A DNA stretch of 64,000 nucleotides from Beroe forskalii (Eukaryota; Ctenophora; Nuda; Beroida; Beroidae): contig WFMF01000394.1 of the NCBI GenBank assembly GCA_011033025.1, forward strand, positions 62,001 through 126,000. Reading direction: 5' to 3'. The notes beneath the pieces were generated by a model. The model searched no databases, was not told the origin of the DNA, and saw only the letters and a program-made list of their open reading frames with translations. This document shows positions 47,993-59,930 of the stretch, piece by piece. Positions within the stretch are counted from its first letter, which is position 1, and every line of letters begins with the position of its first letter. Both the position numbers and the translations under genes were made by a program.

Positions 47993-49482
47993 TCAATGAG
48001 GTTTATTTCAACGTTGAAACTTGACGCAGTTAGTTTCTAATGGGTAATTTCGCCTCAAGGTGTCTCACTTTAGCTGGTATATTAGCATCTCATTAGCAGT
48101 ATGTTAGCAGCTTATCATTAGAATGTTAGTTTAGTAGAGTGCAATGATTGGGTTAACGGGTAGTACATATGGGTGAACCAGGGAAAGCTTAGGGTCGCTT
48201 GACTTTAATATTGTGATCTACTGTTACTATTCAGTATTCAGTAAGTTACTATTATCACTAGCCATCCCTTGGTCCGGGTTCGTCATGCCTTTTTCTTAAT
48301 GATAACAACCTTCGCCCTATAACCCTAAGTTGCTGATTCAGGTCCCCTCAAGCTGGCGGGCTACATCTGCAGTTCTTCAGCAATCAACGAGTTCATTTAC
48401 CAGCCACATGCCAGTTTAAAATGACTTGAAATTCAGACTGTTTAAGAGAAATGTGTAACAGATATGAAAATTCTAAATGTTAAACATCGCATGAACGAAG
48501 AAGTAAACACTACTGCATCTCAACCTTAATGCTTTATTGAGTTTTATGAATGGTCATTGGTTAGCCACGGATGGTCATTGGTTAGACATGCTATTCCCAC
48601 CACACACCTAGTTTATCCGAGCGTATTAAGGACCCCTTCTGTAGCTGCCCATGAGCCCTCTGAGTTGGTGGGACTTTAGTATATTATGAGTTATGGCCCA
48701 CATGACTTCATTGGTGGGTCACGAACAGCTTAATGGCTGCCATCACAAATCTATCATTAAGCTAATTTAGAATATGATAAACTTATGCGGCCCTTCTTGA
48801 GGCCTTAGTGCTAACCTAATTTCCTGTAATAAGGTAATAATAATAAACGTCTGCCGATGGGTATAAATTTTAATCCCAGATATATGGTTACCAGGTTACC
48901 ATGACAACTGAGGCTTATTAGATTTAATATCCTTTTTCTCACGCTACCCCCTCGTACTGACGGATTTGACAGTGACGTCATCAATTCACCATCGTAAACT
49001 ATAGTAATGACGTAATTCTTCTGAGTAACATATAGCCCCCACCGTACGGCAGTATGGGGTTATTGAGCGCTGCAGTGGCATATTCTCATAGGACCGTAAT
49101 CATTGCGTATTTTGTCAGATGTCAAATATATTGCGAATATTTAAAATGCGATATTCTTCGACATGCAATATGCTCTATCTTCATTTTACTCTGTTTCGTT
49201 TTACTACATTTTGTAATGCATTTCTCTCCAGAAAGATTTGGATAATTTGAAATTGAGACGATCATCGTCCCTGAGAATTTTAATCATGTGAATGCCTACT
49301 ATTGACTATTTAGTTATTGAAGATTGTTGGTAAATTACAATGTTGGTTATATTGGTCAATTGACGGTTCTATTTAAAATAGCCGATTCCTGTTTTTTAAA
49401 CCCATTATAACAAAGCGTTGCCCGCAACCATTTGCGGAATTAATCAATCAACCTAAAATAACGCAGAAAAGTTTTCCTCACG
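47993..49482. other. Stretch between composite repeat A and the SOUL gene
   Basis: No exon was recognised. TGACGTCA lies at 48973. A duplicated phrase ATGGTCATTGGTTAG occurs near 48550-48590. The SOUL gene promoter should lie within the last few hundred bases, but no TATA box stands out. Confidence 0.35.
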
Positions 49483-51679
49483 ATGTTACGAGGACTCATT
49501 GGAGTGGGCGTTCTCCTGATCCTGGCTGCAGCGTACCCGTACCAGCCGAAAGAAGAAGTCTCTGACGACCCCCTTGCCCTCGACGAGGTAAGAACATTTA
49601 CCCCTGACAAGTTCTATGGGCTAACAAGGGGTCACCGCACTCGGTTTTTCGGGTACGTACGTATCACATACGTACAATAAGTTTCCATAACTTTCTCAAC
49701 CGCAGATCTGTGGCAGTGGAAAGTTGGAGTGCGCCGAGGCAGAGGACATCACGCCAGATGGGGCTGACTATGGACTTCGGAAACTAAGCAGGTAATTTGA
49801 ATTTGAATTTGAGTTTGAAAATAATTTTTACAGCACAATTACAGTATATATTTTCCAGTATATATTCAACCACGCCAGAGGGGGCTGACTATGGACTTCG
49901 GAAACTAAGCAGGTAATTAGAATGAGAACCAGTGAAAGATGGGAGCATGAAGTACTGGTAGAAGACTTACAACTTCTTAGGATGTTTCACCTTTAATTGA
50001 AGCCTAGCTTGCCAGCACCGATCGGTGGTATTGACGATCAGCGCCTGGTAGGCGCCAATCAGCGCAGAGTGGGCAATTTTGCGATTGGGTCATTTTAAAA
50101 ATGTACAATTACTCCAATATTAAAAAATCTGCAATTTTCAAAACGAGGAGCGTTGAGTGATGAGTATGCCTCAAGTATCCTCCAAATATGCCCAAACTTG
50201 TTGGGGGCATAGTTGGGCACATAATTATCACATGAAATTTTAAAGTGTAACCACTCCATTTTGGCAGCGGCAACTGGGTAGGAACTGCATTAGACGATAT
50301 AACCGACCTCAAAAGCTCAACTAAAGCAAGCTTCTGGAGGCTTTTCAGGTGATCCTAGCATTAAATTGATAATTTGGAAACAAATTAAATATGTACAGCG
50401 GATACTGTTGTATGGTTCTATCAACAAAACTATGGTTGCAACAAAACTTCATTGCTATTTCTATGTGCAGCAGATGCTTGATTATCTAAAGATATCTTAT
50501 TTTGAATCCTTATTCTTTTCCAATAATTACAGTTTTATTCTCCAAATAACCACAGTTATATTCGTGGAAACAATGCCGATGAAGTGAAGATTGACATGAC
50601 TGTTCCTGTGGTTTATGCTTGGGAGGTTGATCAGGTAACCTTTTATAGAAAGAAAGTGACAGAGAAAATAAATATTACGGAATGTTGAAATATGCAATAA
50701 ATATCGTCTCTAAATCACTAACTCACCAGCGTCTAGCACTCAATATGTTAATTGTTTAATAAGTCGAGTCAAATCGGGCTCAAATTGGAAAAATTTTAAA
50801 AATTTCTACACCAAGCGATTTTGGTCGTTTTCTGTAGTTTTTGGCATGAAAAAATGATCTAGCAACTTTCCAGTATTTTCTAAAATATCGATTTTTAGTT
50901 GGACAGCAGCCAAGAGACAATTAAGAATTTTCTATTTGACTCACCCAATAGAATATTACAATGTTTTTCCATCAGACTTCTGGCTCTTTGATCGGTGGTA
51001 CCATGTTCTTCTACCTTCCACGAGAACATCAGGACAACCCACCCAAGCCTAGGGATTCCAGAGTGTTTATGTTTGGAATATATTTGTTAGATATGTTAAT
51101 TGATGACTTGATGATAAATTCAAAATTTCTGGAACTGTAGTTAAGGAATATGAATAGGAAGACAAAGGTTTTCATAGCTTGGTTTTATTTTAGGCTTCAT
51201 ACCCTCCCCATTTTAACTTCATTCAAACAGCTAAGCTTATGTTATATTCAGGTGTTTGTCAAGACATTCCCTGAAATGGATGTGTACTACCGGGCATTTG
51301 GTGGAAATGATAGAAGTGATGAGAAGTACAGAAAGTGAGATAATTCATAAATCTTCTTTATTAGTTCTATTTACGAACTTGTCATTAAACTCATTTAAAC
51401 TTGTCATTAAACATGTATTTATTTTTGTGAACTTGCCAATAAACTCATTTAATAATAATAATACTTATGTTGATATATACCTATATAGGTACAGGTTTAA
51501 ACAACTAACCTTCATCTGTTAACCTTTGCAGAGAGTTCACTGCACTCAAGACTGCAGTTGAAGATGCTGGCCACTCATTGGACTTCCATTACACCTTCAC
51601 TGCAGGCTTCACTCGGCCATTCTGGGGACAACAGAGACAGGAGGTCATGTTTGCTGATGAGAGCACACCATTCAATTGA
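49483..51679 (+). CDS. HEBP2-like: Secreted SOUL / heme-binding protein (HEBP2-like)
   Basis: Eight exons join in phase: 49483-49587, 49706-49791, 49859-49912, 50268-50348, 50556-50634, 50976-51062, 51252-51334, 51532-51679, for 240 residues. Residues 1-17 (LIGVGVLLILAAA) form a signal peptide, as in secreted SOUL proteins. Family marks are the start ICGSGKLEC, NWVGTALDD with FWRLF and YIRGNNADEVKIDMTVPV (the usual YIxGNNxxxxKIxMTxPV), a beta-strand MFFYLPREHQDNPPKP, RAFGG, and the C-terminal TRPFWGQQRQEV. SOUL proteins bind heme or other tetrapyrroles. The heme ligand is not conserved in the family and cannot be assigned here. Exon 3 is a partial duplicate of exon 2 (ADYGLRKLS) and keeps phase, so it can be included or skipped (240 or 223 residues). 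Confidence 0.9.
49859..49912 (+). repeat. Duplicated mini-exon of the SOUL gene
   Basis: The last 45 or so bases of exon 2 plus its donor (GGGGCTGACTATGGACTTCG, AAACTAAGCAG|GTAAT) recur 120 bases downstream behind a new acceptor TTTTCCAG. The 54-base exon enters and leaves in the same phase, so splicing it in adds 18 residues without a frame change. Confidence 0.85.
50800..50960 (+). repeat. Dispersed repeat in a SOUL intron, related to 19170-19335
   Basis: Shares the ordered words AGCGATTT, GGCATGAAAAA, AGCAACTTTCCAG, ATATCGATTTTTAG and CAGCAGCC with the copy at 19.2 kb. No coding content. Confidence 0.6.
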
Positions 51680-52715
51680 GGATTGGGCACCCTTGCCATC
51701 TACTGATGAGAGAGATTCTTCATTATATATTACAAAGCTATTATAGTGAATGAACATTATTTCATAAATGAACAATAATTACCCGCACATGCCATTAATC
51801 ACAAAATGCAAATTCATGATAATACTAGAAAATCTGTATTTATCTACTACTCTATGAGGGAATCAGTGATATGATGCATGATTTAGCTCTGGCATATTTG
51901 GTGAGTGCTTAAATTTCCCTCTCCCATTTACCAGTCATTAATTCATAAAACAAGAAAAGTATTTCTCTGTCTTTGACTGTCTCCCACCAAGTCAGAAGAA
52001 AGGGATGGACATTGCCTGTTCAACTGTTTCTGTTTTACAAAGAAAACTTATAACTTAAAATATGTATCATAATGATACAATATATTTTATATTTCTCATA
52101 TATCTCACATAACTTAGAGGATAACTTTACAACACGAACTTATAAAGTAGGATGTTACCCTACCCTCCGCTGTGCACAGCATTTTTCGTGACCCTCCAAA
52201 TTTCTGAGTGTTGTGCACTAGATATGGGAGAAATCCATCTAGAATTTATAAAATTAAATTTGAGAGCTGAAGATGTTGTCAATCTTTGAAAATATTTTTG
52301 ATTTACAATTCCTTGTTTCACTAAATCATAAATACTAAATAGTAAATGAGTATGCCACATTTAAGAGGGATATCAGAATTTATACTCTGCCAGGTTTCAC
52401 AAGACTTTAATGAGACACACAAGCTGATTGTTAAATAGCAAAGTACTTTCAGAACATCTTCAGAGCTACAATAATATTAATTGAGGCGCACATTACTTCA
52501 AATTATATTGGAACTAGTAGTGTTGAATTGTAGAATTGTAGAATTGTAGAATTGTAGAAAATTTTTGACAGAGCATCAACTCAAATATTCAAACTAATTT
52601 CACCATATTATATCACTGTTGCATTTAGTAGTGTTGCATTTACTAGTAGTGTTGCATTTACTAGTAGTGTTGCATTTACTCATGTTAATTCGAACATTTA
52701 TGCAAGTATGCAACT
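51680..52715. other. 3' flank of the SOUL gene
   Basis: No further exon seen. Short local duplications are present (TAGAATTG repeated near 52530-52555 and GTTGCATTTACTAGTA near 52620-52680). No canonical AATAAA was fixed close to the stop codon. Confidence 0.35.
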
Positions 52716-52719
52716 CTTG

Positions 52720-53110
52720 AATTTAGCCCCAGGTTGCTAAACACGTATATCCCTGTCTGCGTTGCGCGGCGCGCTTCCCCAGAACAGGAAGCGCCGCGCG
52801 CGTACACACACCTATGCGGGCTTAGGAAAGCCCCAGGCGAAACAACAGTTTAAGTTGCATTGCATTGTAGCATTGAAAATTGAAAGCACTTAATTGCACA
52901 ATTACAATGCCACACATCTGCGTGAGAATCAGTTCGTGGAAATCAGCTCGTGAGAATAAGCACGTCAGTATCAGCTTGTGAGATTCCTAAGCCCGCATAG
53001 GTGTGAGTACGCGCCGCGCGCTTCCCGCGTGCTGGGGAAGCGCGCCGCGTGCTTCCCGCGTGCTGAAAGCGCGCCAGGACCCTGGGCACACGTGTTTAGA
53101 TGCCGTGAGT
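52720..53110. mobile_element. GC-rich fold-back element
   Basis: The left arm has CTAAACACGTAT, GCGCGGCGCGCTTCCCC and CACCTATGCGGGCTTAGGAA. The right arm has the inverse TTCCTAAGCCCGCATAGGTG, GGGGAAGCGCGCCGCG and CACGTGTTTAG. The loop holds repeats of TCAG(C/T)TCGTGAGAAT, which continue to about 53200. The strongly GC-rich arms stand out from the AT-rich surroundings. No transposase frame. Confidence 0.75.
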
Positions 53111-53354
53111 CAACGTCCGCGCGCGCGGCGTTGATTCTCGAGAGGGTCTGTCAGCGTCAGACAATCAACTCGTGAAAATAAGCTCGTGAGAGTCAGCGCC
53201 ACGCTGTCAACGTCAGAGTTCAGACAAAGTTGTTTTTATCACTTAATCAGAACCCTATTTTTCACTTTTCAAGTGCGCGCCGCGCAAATACATTAGTATA
53301 TGCAAAAACTTGTTTCATGGTTAGAGCAATCGCAAAAGCAATTCTCAAAATCAC

Positions 53355-53616
53355 TGGAATACTGGTATCTCTCCCATATAAACGGCTCTGAGTGACGTCA
53401 CAGATCTAAACGTCAATTTTTCTGTATCCTAAACCTAACTATTGCCTAACCAAAGAGCCTAACCTTAATCCCTAACCTGAACCTAACAAATCCCCGGCCC
53501 TAATCAGAACCCTAACCTAATGCTTAAAAGCTAGGTACTTAGTATATTTTCTAGGTGACGTCATTGTCATAGATAATGAAGGCTACCGTTTACATGGGAG
53601 ACGTACCGGAATACTG
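53355..53616. mobile_element. MITE with CTCCCATRTAAACGG inverted ends
   Basis: The left end ATACTGGTATCTCTCCCATA and right-end inverse GTATTCCGGTACGTCTCCCA continue into TAAACGG, then TGACGTCAC on each side. The core is degenerate CCTAACC repeats. It is about 262 bp with no open frame. Confidence 0.75.
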
Positions 53617-54103
53617 GATCTCAGTTTTATTTAGTTTAGAAGATTTGAGAACATATTACAGGTAATCGATTCCTCTTCTCTCATTCTCTAAATTTTAGCA
53701 CAAGAAGTAACTAATAAATTCATCTTGAAGGCTCTTGCTCAACATGATGCTGCCTGTGAAGTTACTCATATTACAAAGTTTGTTATTTTCATTTTATCCG
53801 TTTTATCATATTAAGTTAAATTATATTGTGCTTTGAGCTTGCAATTAGTAAAACAAAGATTAATATTTATAGCTCACAGAATTTCTTTAGGAGTGTATTG
53901 GATTTATTAATTAATTGCTATGTAGATTGCTGCATTTCATTTATTGGAATTGGATGATGAAGTTTGCGAGTTTTAATATCTGCGGACCTGTTTGTGTTAC
54001 TTTTTTGCCAAATCATTGTATAATATTTTATGCTGTTCATGAGTGTAGTTTGTGAATAAGTCAACTGGTGATTTACATAGGATTATGGGTTTTGGGACAC
54101 AGC
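53617..54103. other. Upstream flank of the myotubularin-like gene
   Basis: AT-rich. An earlier 5' exon is possible because the first modelled exon is preceded by an acceptor-like CACAG, but none could be identified. Confidence 0.3.
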
Positions 54104-57100
54104 ATGGAATTCACTGATCTTATCAAAATAAAGAAGATAGAAAATGTAAGATGTTTGTTGGATGCATTCCAAGAAGCTCCCTCAGGTCCTGGTGTTTTGA
54201 GTGTGTCTGCACATGTTCTATGCTTTGAGAGTAAAAATGCTAAGGTTTGAATGACTTGATTAGATGTGCTTATTAATTTTCTATATCCCAATACAGTAGG
54301 TACATGACTATCATTGTTCACCATTGTCATACATCTCAAAAAATTCAAATACAATAATTACCAATGTTTGATGAATTGCAATTTTGAAACTTCACTCTGT
54401 TTTGATTTTGTGAAGAAGAATTCTTAATTCATTAGTTAATTGAATCTTCTTTTTGATACTTATACAGTAATCAGTAGTTATACAGTAATACTTATACAGT
54501 AATCGTTATAAAGCTCATAAAAATGCTATGTGCACTGTCACAGCCTTTTGTTTTTAATGTTGTTTTCGTGGCACAGCTGTGCATTGATATAAGTTGATGT
54601 GCCACTATAATATAAAAGTTTAAATTATTATTATTATCAGTTATCCTTATATGTAAGCCACACAACTTTACAGCTGTAAAACAGCTCTGTCCTTATTCTT
54701 TGGCAGGAGTTGAGAAAAAGTCATCTGAGTTTTCCCTGATCGTAACAAAACATAATTGAATTCATTTCAGTTGCAACTATTGAATGGTTTGGTTGATACA
54801 ATCACAATCAATGGTACCAACTGCACCATATTCAGCAAAGATTTTCAGCAAATAACACTTATAATAGAAAATGTGAGATAACTTTCATTTCAAATCATTT
54901 TGGTAGGTAGTACCTACAGTAAATATTGGATAACATATTTGTTCCCACAAAAATCGATGTCTATCTGTGAAAGATTACAGGATTATAGTACAAAATGTTA
55001 TATTGAAGGATTCTTCATTGTGTAGATAAATTTGTTGATCAATTATCATATTGCAATCATGAAAAATGCCTTGTTTTTTCATGATTCATCATCACATATC
55101 AACCACTATTGAAGTTACCTATAAGTTATATGTTCTCATTCATATTTTCAGAAAGATGAGATTTGTCTTTTGGTGGAAACTTTAAACTGCCTCTCAAACC
55201 TTGATGATATAGAACTCACATTGCCTTTCTATTGCAAACCAAAAACTAAGGTATGTATTTTACTAATCACTCCTGTTCTGTTTCATAATGGGACAATATG
55301 GTGTATCATGTTATTTGCCAATGTTCAACTTGTGTCAACCTCAAGAAAAATTGAATTGGGACAAGGACAATTGGAACAAATAGGTTCTATAAGTCACTCA
55401 TTGCCAGGGACTGAACTACCAAGTATACAATGAGCTACTGGAGCTAGAATGGTTGGAATTCCCTCCAAACTCCTCTTGGGACATCTCTACAGCTAACCTC
55501 CATTTCAAGATATGGGCTCAATAGACCTTTAATTAGCTCTGTAAGCTAAGTACTTCAGTAAACCTTATTTGTGTATTATTAGGTATTCCTTATCATTAAT
55601 CAGGTATCGATTCAATTTGCAACACAGTTACATCATATGAAAGCCAGAATAAAACCCAGCTCTGGCTACTAACATGTGTCACCGAATTGTTACACTTTTC
55701 CATATATGCCACAAACGAGATTCGAGCGAAGGTAAATCCGTGGTCGAGTGTAGGTATTAGGTAAAGTTGTATGACTGGTCAGTGGTCATCACCCATTCGC
55801 TCAATGAAGCAATGAAGATGTGCAGAAAAATGAGAGGCTTGTAATCACTCGTTAAGAAGGTGTGATTGGAGGGGCTGGTCATCACTTATCAAGGAAGGCG
55901 TGGTTGGAGTAGAAGGGGCTGGTCATCACTCGTCAAGGAAGGCGTGGTAGGAGTAGGAGGGGCTGGTAATCACTCGTCAAGGAAGGCGTAGTAGGAGTAG
56001 GAGGGGCTGGTTATCACTCGTCAAGGGAGGCGTGATATGAGTAGAAGGGGCTGGTCATCACTCGTCAAGGAAGGCGTGGTAGGAGTAGGAGGGGCTGGTC
56101 ATCACTCGTCAAGGAAGGCGTGATATGAGTAGAAGGGGCTGGTCATCACACGTCAAGAAAGGCGTGGTAGGAGTAGGAGGGGCTGGTCATCACTCGTCAA
56201 GGAAGGCGTGATATGAGTAGAAGGGGCTGGTCATCACTCGTCAAGAAAGGCGTGGTAGGAGTAGGAGGGGTTGGTCATCACTCGTCAAGAAAGGCGTGGT
56301 AGGAGCAGGAGGTGCTGGTCATCACTCGTCAAGGAAGGTGTGGTAGGAGGGGCTGGTCATCACTCGTCCAGGAAGGCGTTGAAGAAGTAGGAGGGGTTGG
56401 TCATCACTCGTCAAGGAAGGCGTGGTAGGAGCAGGAGTGGTCAACAAATGTCATGAATAATGACTCCACCCACTGTGGGGGGCTTTATATATGTGTCTGT
56501 TGACACCCAATCAAACATGACGAATGCGCGCATTCCACATTCCATCGCTTATAACGTTGACAACATTCGTATGTTATGACGTATGACGTATTTTGATTCG
56601 TACGCATTCCACATTCCAGCCGTATGAAGTTGACACCGTTCGTATTTTATGACGTATTTTGATTCGTACGCATTCCACATTAAATTCCTTATCACGTTGC
56701 CACCATTCGTATCCAAGGACATATCATGAAGAATATCGATTATCGAATTGCTCGCATTCCACATCCCGTCCAATTTTGCAAGGAAACACTTCTTACATAT
56801 TGTTCCACTTTTGGCGAAACAACATGTGTTTCTGGCTGTGGCGCAATCGCCTCCCACAATTTGACTGTAAAAAGCCAGGTATTTCGCGCGAACGACTAAA
56901 CATTATTGCGCGCGCAGAGAATTAACAAATTCGACCACGTGGTTTTCCCATTCAAGTGTAGAGAACAACTCTATCTTTATTTCAAAGATAATCATCTGCA
57001 ATACTGTGGGAACCATCCTCTCCCACATCTAATCCTTTTCTCCTTTGAATAACACCCTTTGTTTTGATTTTAAGAAATATTTCGATCGACTTCTCTGAAG

Positions 57101-59599
57101 TTTTCCTAAATCTCCCTAATTAACTGCCACATTAATTAAGTGTTACACTGAAGTATTAAATTTCAGATAACAGAATGTTACGCCGAGTACTTGGTAATTC
57201 CTAAAGGTTGGGAGGATGTAATGTTGAAGTTATCGGAATGCAGGAGTCAGGGCATGACACCTAAACCTACTTTCCTATACAAGCATCCTATACATGGCAA
57301 GGTAATGGGGTGGGGGTGGGGGGGGGTAGGGTTAGGGGGGTTAAGGGGTGAGGGTAAAGGGGGAGGGCTAGAGGGGCATGACACCTAAACCTACTTTCCT
57401 ATACAAGCATCCTATACATGGCAAGGTAATGTGTGATTGAAATTACTCTGCAGTACCTTGCAAGCGGGGAGTTGGTCGAATAAGCGGCGGGTTGGGGATT
57501 CCCGAAGTTTTGTACAATGGGGGGGGGGGTTCGACAAATAAGCGGTGGGTTTTGTTACCTTGCTTCTAACTCAAAGCAGGCATGCTTTAGATATGGTTAA
57601 TTGAGTATGATACTCCGTAGTGTATTGTTTATTTTCAGTGCATGGTGATAGTAGCTGGCACCCCCGTCAAGACACCGACCCTACAATACCGGCTACTGGA
57701 CAAGGAATACAAAGACCTGGACACTCTCTACATGCAGAGTGTGGTAGAGTGCACTGGACGCGCGGCTCTAGTCTCTGAGAGCCTCTTGAAAGATATCATA
57801 CCTCAGTTAGTATTATCAGGTTCAAGTCAAACGTAAGCAACCACGCAGGTACTCATTTTAGGGGTATTCAGGTGCAGCTTCTGATTACTAAATTGCTCTT
57901 TCATCATTGATCAAATTTAGTTATTTCAAGTTATTTTCATGCGACAAAATCGACTCGAAGTTCGAACTTCAGATAAGTTAAATAAACGTGAGTACGAGAA
58001 GTGGCACCATCTCAAGCTGCATCTGCCACCTGACGCCCTGAAAGTGTACATATCTGAGATGACAAAGAAGGAAACGTGGGTGTCTGGCAACAAGAAGTGG
58101 CTGGATTTGGTTTGGTTCTTCCTCTGCTCAACCGACACTCTCATCACGAATATTACCGAGGTGTGTGCTAAAATTAAACTCTCCTTTAAATTTCGACGTT
58201 TTGCAATCCCCCTCGCAAACTCCCCTTCTCTCATCTCCCACTCCCCTTATTCCTCTTAATTCTCTCTCTTTTTACACTCCCACTACCCTATTCTACCACT
58301 CTTCCACACTTTCCACTCCTTCATCCCCCACTCCCGCATCCCTTCCACTCCCTAATACCTCCCACTCCCTCATCCCTCCCACTCCTCTATCACTCCCACT
58401 CCCCCCTTTAGTTTGGTCGGAGTCTCCTGATAGAAGTTTACCCTCGAATCCTGTCTTCCCTCCTGCAAATCTGCATGGAGTCCCGGTATCGGACCCTCTA
58501 CGGTCTCCTCACTTCCATAATCCGCAAAGACTGGCTCCACTCCGGCTACAACTTCAGGTACCTTCGGGAGCAACCCCGGAAAACCCGGAAAGATATAAAA
58601 ATTGGCAAATGGGAGATAATTTTCGGGTTTTATGGTGGTTTCTAAGATGGCTAAACAGATGAAAATCGCCGTTTTTTGGGTCCAAAATTCGATTTTCTTT
58701 GATCCCCAAAATTTCGATCCCCAGATTTGTTGTCCCACAAAAATTTTCTCGTATCGAAAATCGTTCCACTTTTCAGACACGAGTCTGCAGACAACTCCTG
58801 CTCGGAATTCCTTCTGTTTCTTCATGCCCTGAGGCAGCTCACTCTCTGGTAAGCTTCCGGTAAACCAGAAATTTATTAGATGGATTTCTCCCATCCCCAG
58901 CGCGCAAACTTGGAGGGTCGTGTTGCATGAAAAGCTGACAACGATAATCACAACATCCTACTAAAATTTATTTATTCATTCGGAAAAATTTATTGTGATA
59001 ATCTGTATTAATGTAACCCATATAAATGTATCCATTGCAGGTACCCCTCATCGTTTCAATACACGGCGGAGTTCCTAGCCGAGCTGCACACCCACTCAAA
59101 CTCTTCCCGATACGGGGACTTCGTGTGTAACACTGAGGCGGAGTGTAGAGATTACGATGCTGCTCACAGGTAATGGTGGCTGATAATGTCGTTTCGGTGA
59201 CATAGTTGCAATATGCATGGTGAATCACCATATCGACTTGTGATTGGCAACATTAACCTGCCTAATGAATGAAACGCAATGGGCAGTGCCATTTGCTTTT
59301 TATTCATTTTTCGAACTTAAATTGGGGTTTGTTGAGGTAATATAACTTCTTCTGCCTTTCTCAGGACGGTATCGCTGTGGGAGGGACGGTTTGCGGACGG
59401 TGAGTGGGACGTTAAGAGCGTTAACCCTGGCTACCGTCCAAGTAAGACGATCCTGCGACCCTGGGTGTTCGCTCCGTATAGCGTCCAGGACTGGGCGAGT
59501 GTCTTTCTGAGACACAGAACTATTGACAGGGAGAGGGAGAAGGTGGGGAAGAGGAGGTTCGTGTTGCATGCCAAACACAAGGCTATGTCAGAGGAGTGA
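54104..59599 (+). CDS. MTMR10/12-like: Myotubularin-related pseudophosphatase (MTMR10/11/12 type)
   Basis: Ten exons: 54104-54244, 54771-54872, 55152-55250, 57167-57301, 57639-57819, 57973-58160, 58412-58557, 58777-58848, 59041-59169, 59365-59599, all phase-consistent, about 475 residues. The first three exons look like the PH-GRAM domain (CTIFSKDFQQITLI resembles the family's I.CKDFR). The rest matches the inactive phosphatase domain: ECYAEYLVIPKGW, KWLDLVWFFLCST, SSLLQICMESRYRTLYG, IIRKDWLHSGYNF, FLLFLHALRQL, YPSSFQYTAEFLAELHT. The HCSDGWDRT-type active site is absent, as in MTMR10-12. These adaptors pair with active 3-phosphoinositide phosphatases on membranes. It is shorter than vertebrate MTMR10/12 (about 750), so a 5' exon may be missing. 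The donor of exon 5 is uncertain (57819 or 57832). The stop lies inside a tandem array. Confidence 0.85.
55700..56820 (-). repeat. Composite TATA-array repeat, copy B, inverted in an MTMR intron
   Basis: On the minus strand it repeats the order of copy A: about three 60-75 bp units with GGAATGTGGAATGCGTACGA (56505-56720), TATATAAAGCCCCCCACAG (56473-56491), about thirteen 44-bp units (55850-56445) and an end block with TTTACCTTCGCTCGAATCTC (near 55706). AAAAGTGGAACA lies upstream of both copies. It lies in the intron between exons 3 and 4 of the myotubularin-like gene, opposite to its transcription. Confidence 0.85.
56484..56491 (-). promoter_or_regulatory. Conserved TATA box in composite repeat B
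   Basis: TATATAAA on the minus strand, with ACACATATATAAAGCCCCCC around it as in copy A. Any transcript would run antisense to the host gene. Confidence 0.4.
57250..57431 (+). repeat. Duplicated exon 4 end and donor flanking a G-rich run
   Basis: GGCATGACACCTAAACCTAC through CATGGCAAG|GTAATG, 57 bases, occurs at 57250-57306 and again exactly at 57376-57432. Between them lies a purine- and G-rich stretch (57306-57375) with runs of up to eight G. Two identical donors are therefore available to exon 4. Confidence 0.9.
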
Positions 59600-59930
59600 C
59601 ATAGGCTATGTCAGAGGAGTGACATAGCCAAACACAAGGCTATGTCAGAGGAGTGACATAGGCTATGTCAGAGGAGTGACATAGGCTATGTCAGAGGAGT
59701 GACATAGCCCAACACAAGGCTATGTCAGAGGAGTGACATAGGCTATGTTAGAGAAGTGACATAGCCAAACACAAGGCTATGTCAGAGGAGTGACATAGGC
59801 TATGTCAGAGGAGTGACATAGCCAAACACAAGGCTATGTCAGAGGAGTGACATAGCCCAAAACAAGGCTATGTCAGAGGAGTGACATAGCCAAACATAAG
59901 GCTATGTCAGAGGAGTGGATTAGTGAGAGT
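59577..59930 (+). repeat. Tandem array overlapping the MTMR stop codon
   Basis: Twelve or more units of GGCTATGTCAGAGGAGTGAC, some followed by ATAG and some by CCAAACACAA. The first unit encodes the last residues KAMSEE and the TGA. The array then forms the start of the 3' UTR. Confidence 0.9.

Noticed and set aside
58165-58951. Long frames on both strands (165 and 193 residues)
   Set aside because: Out-of-frame shadows of MTMR exons 7 and 8 and of a pyrimidine-rich intron.
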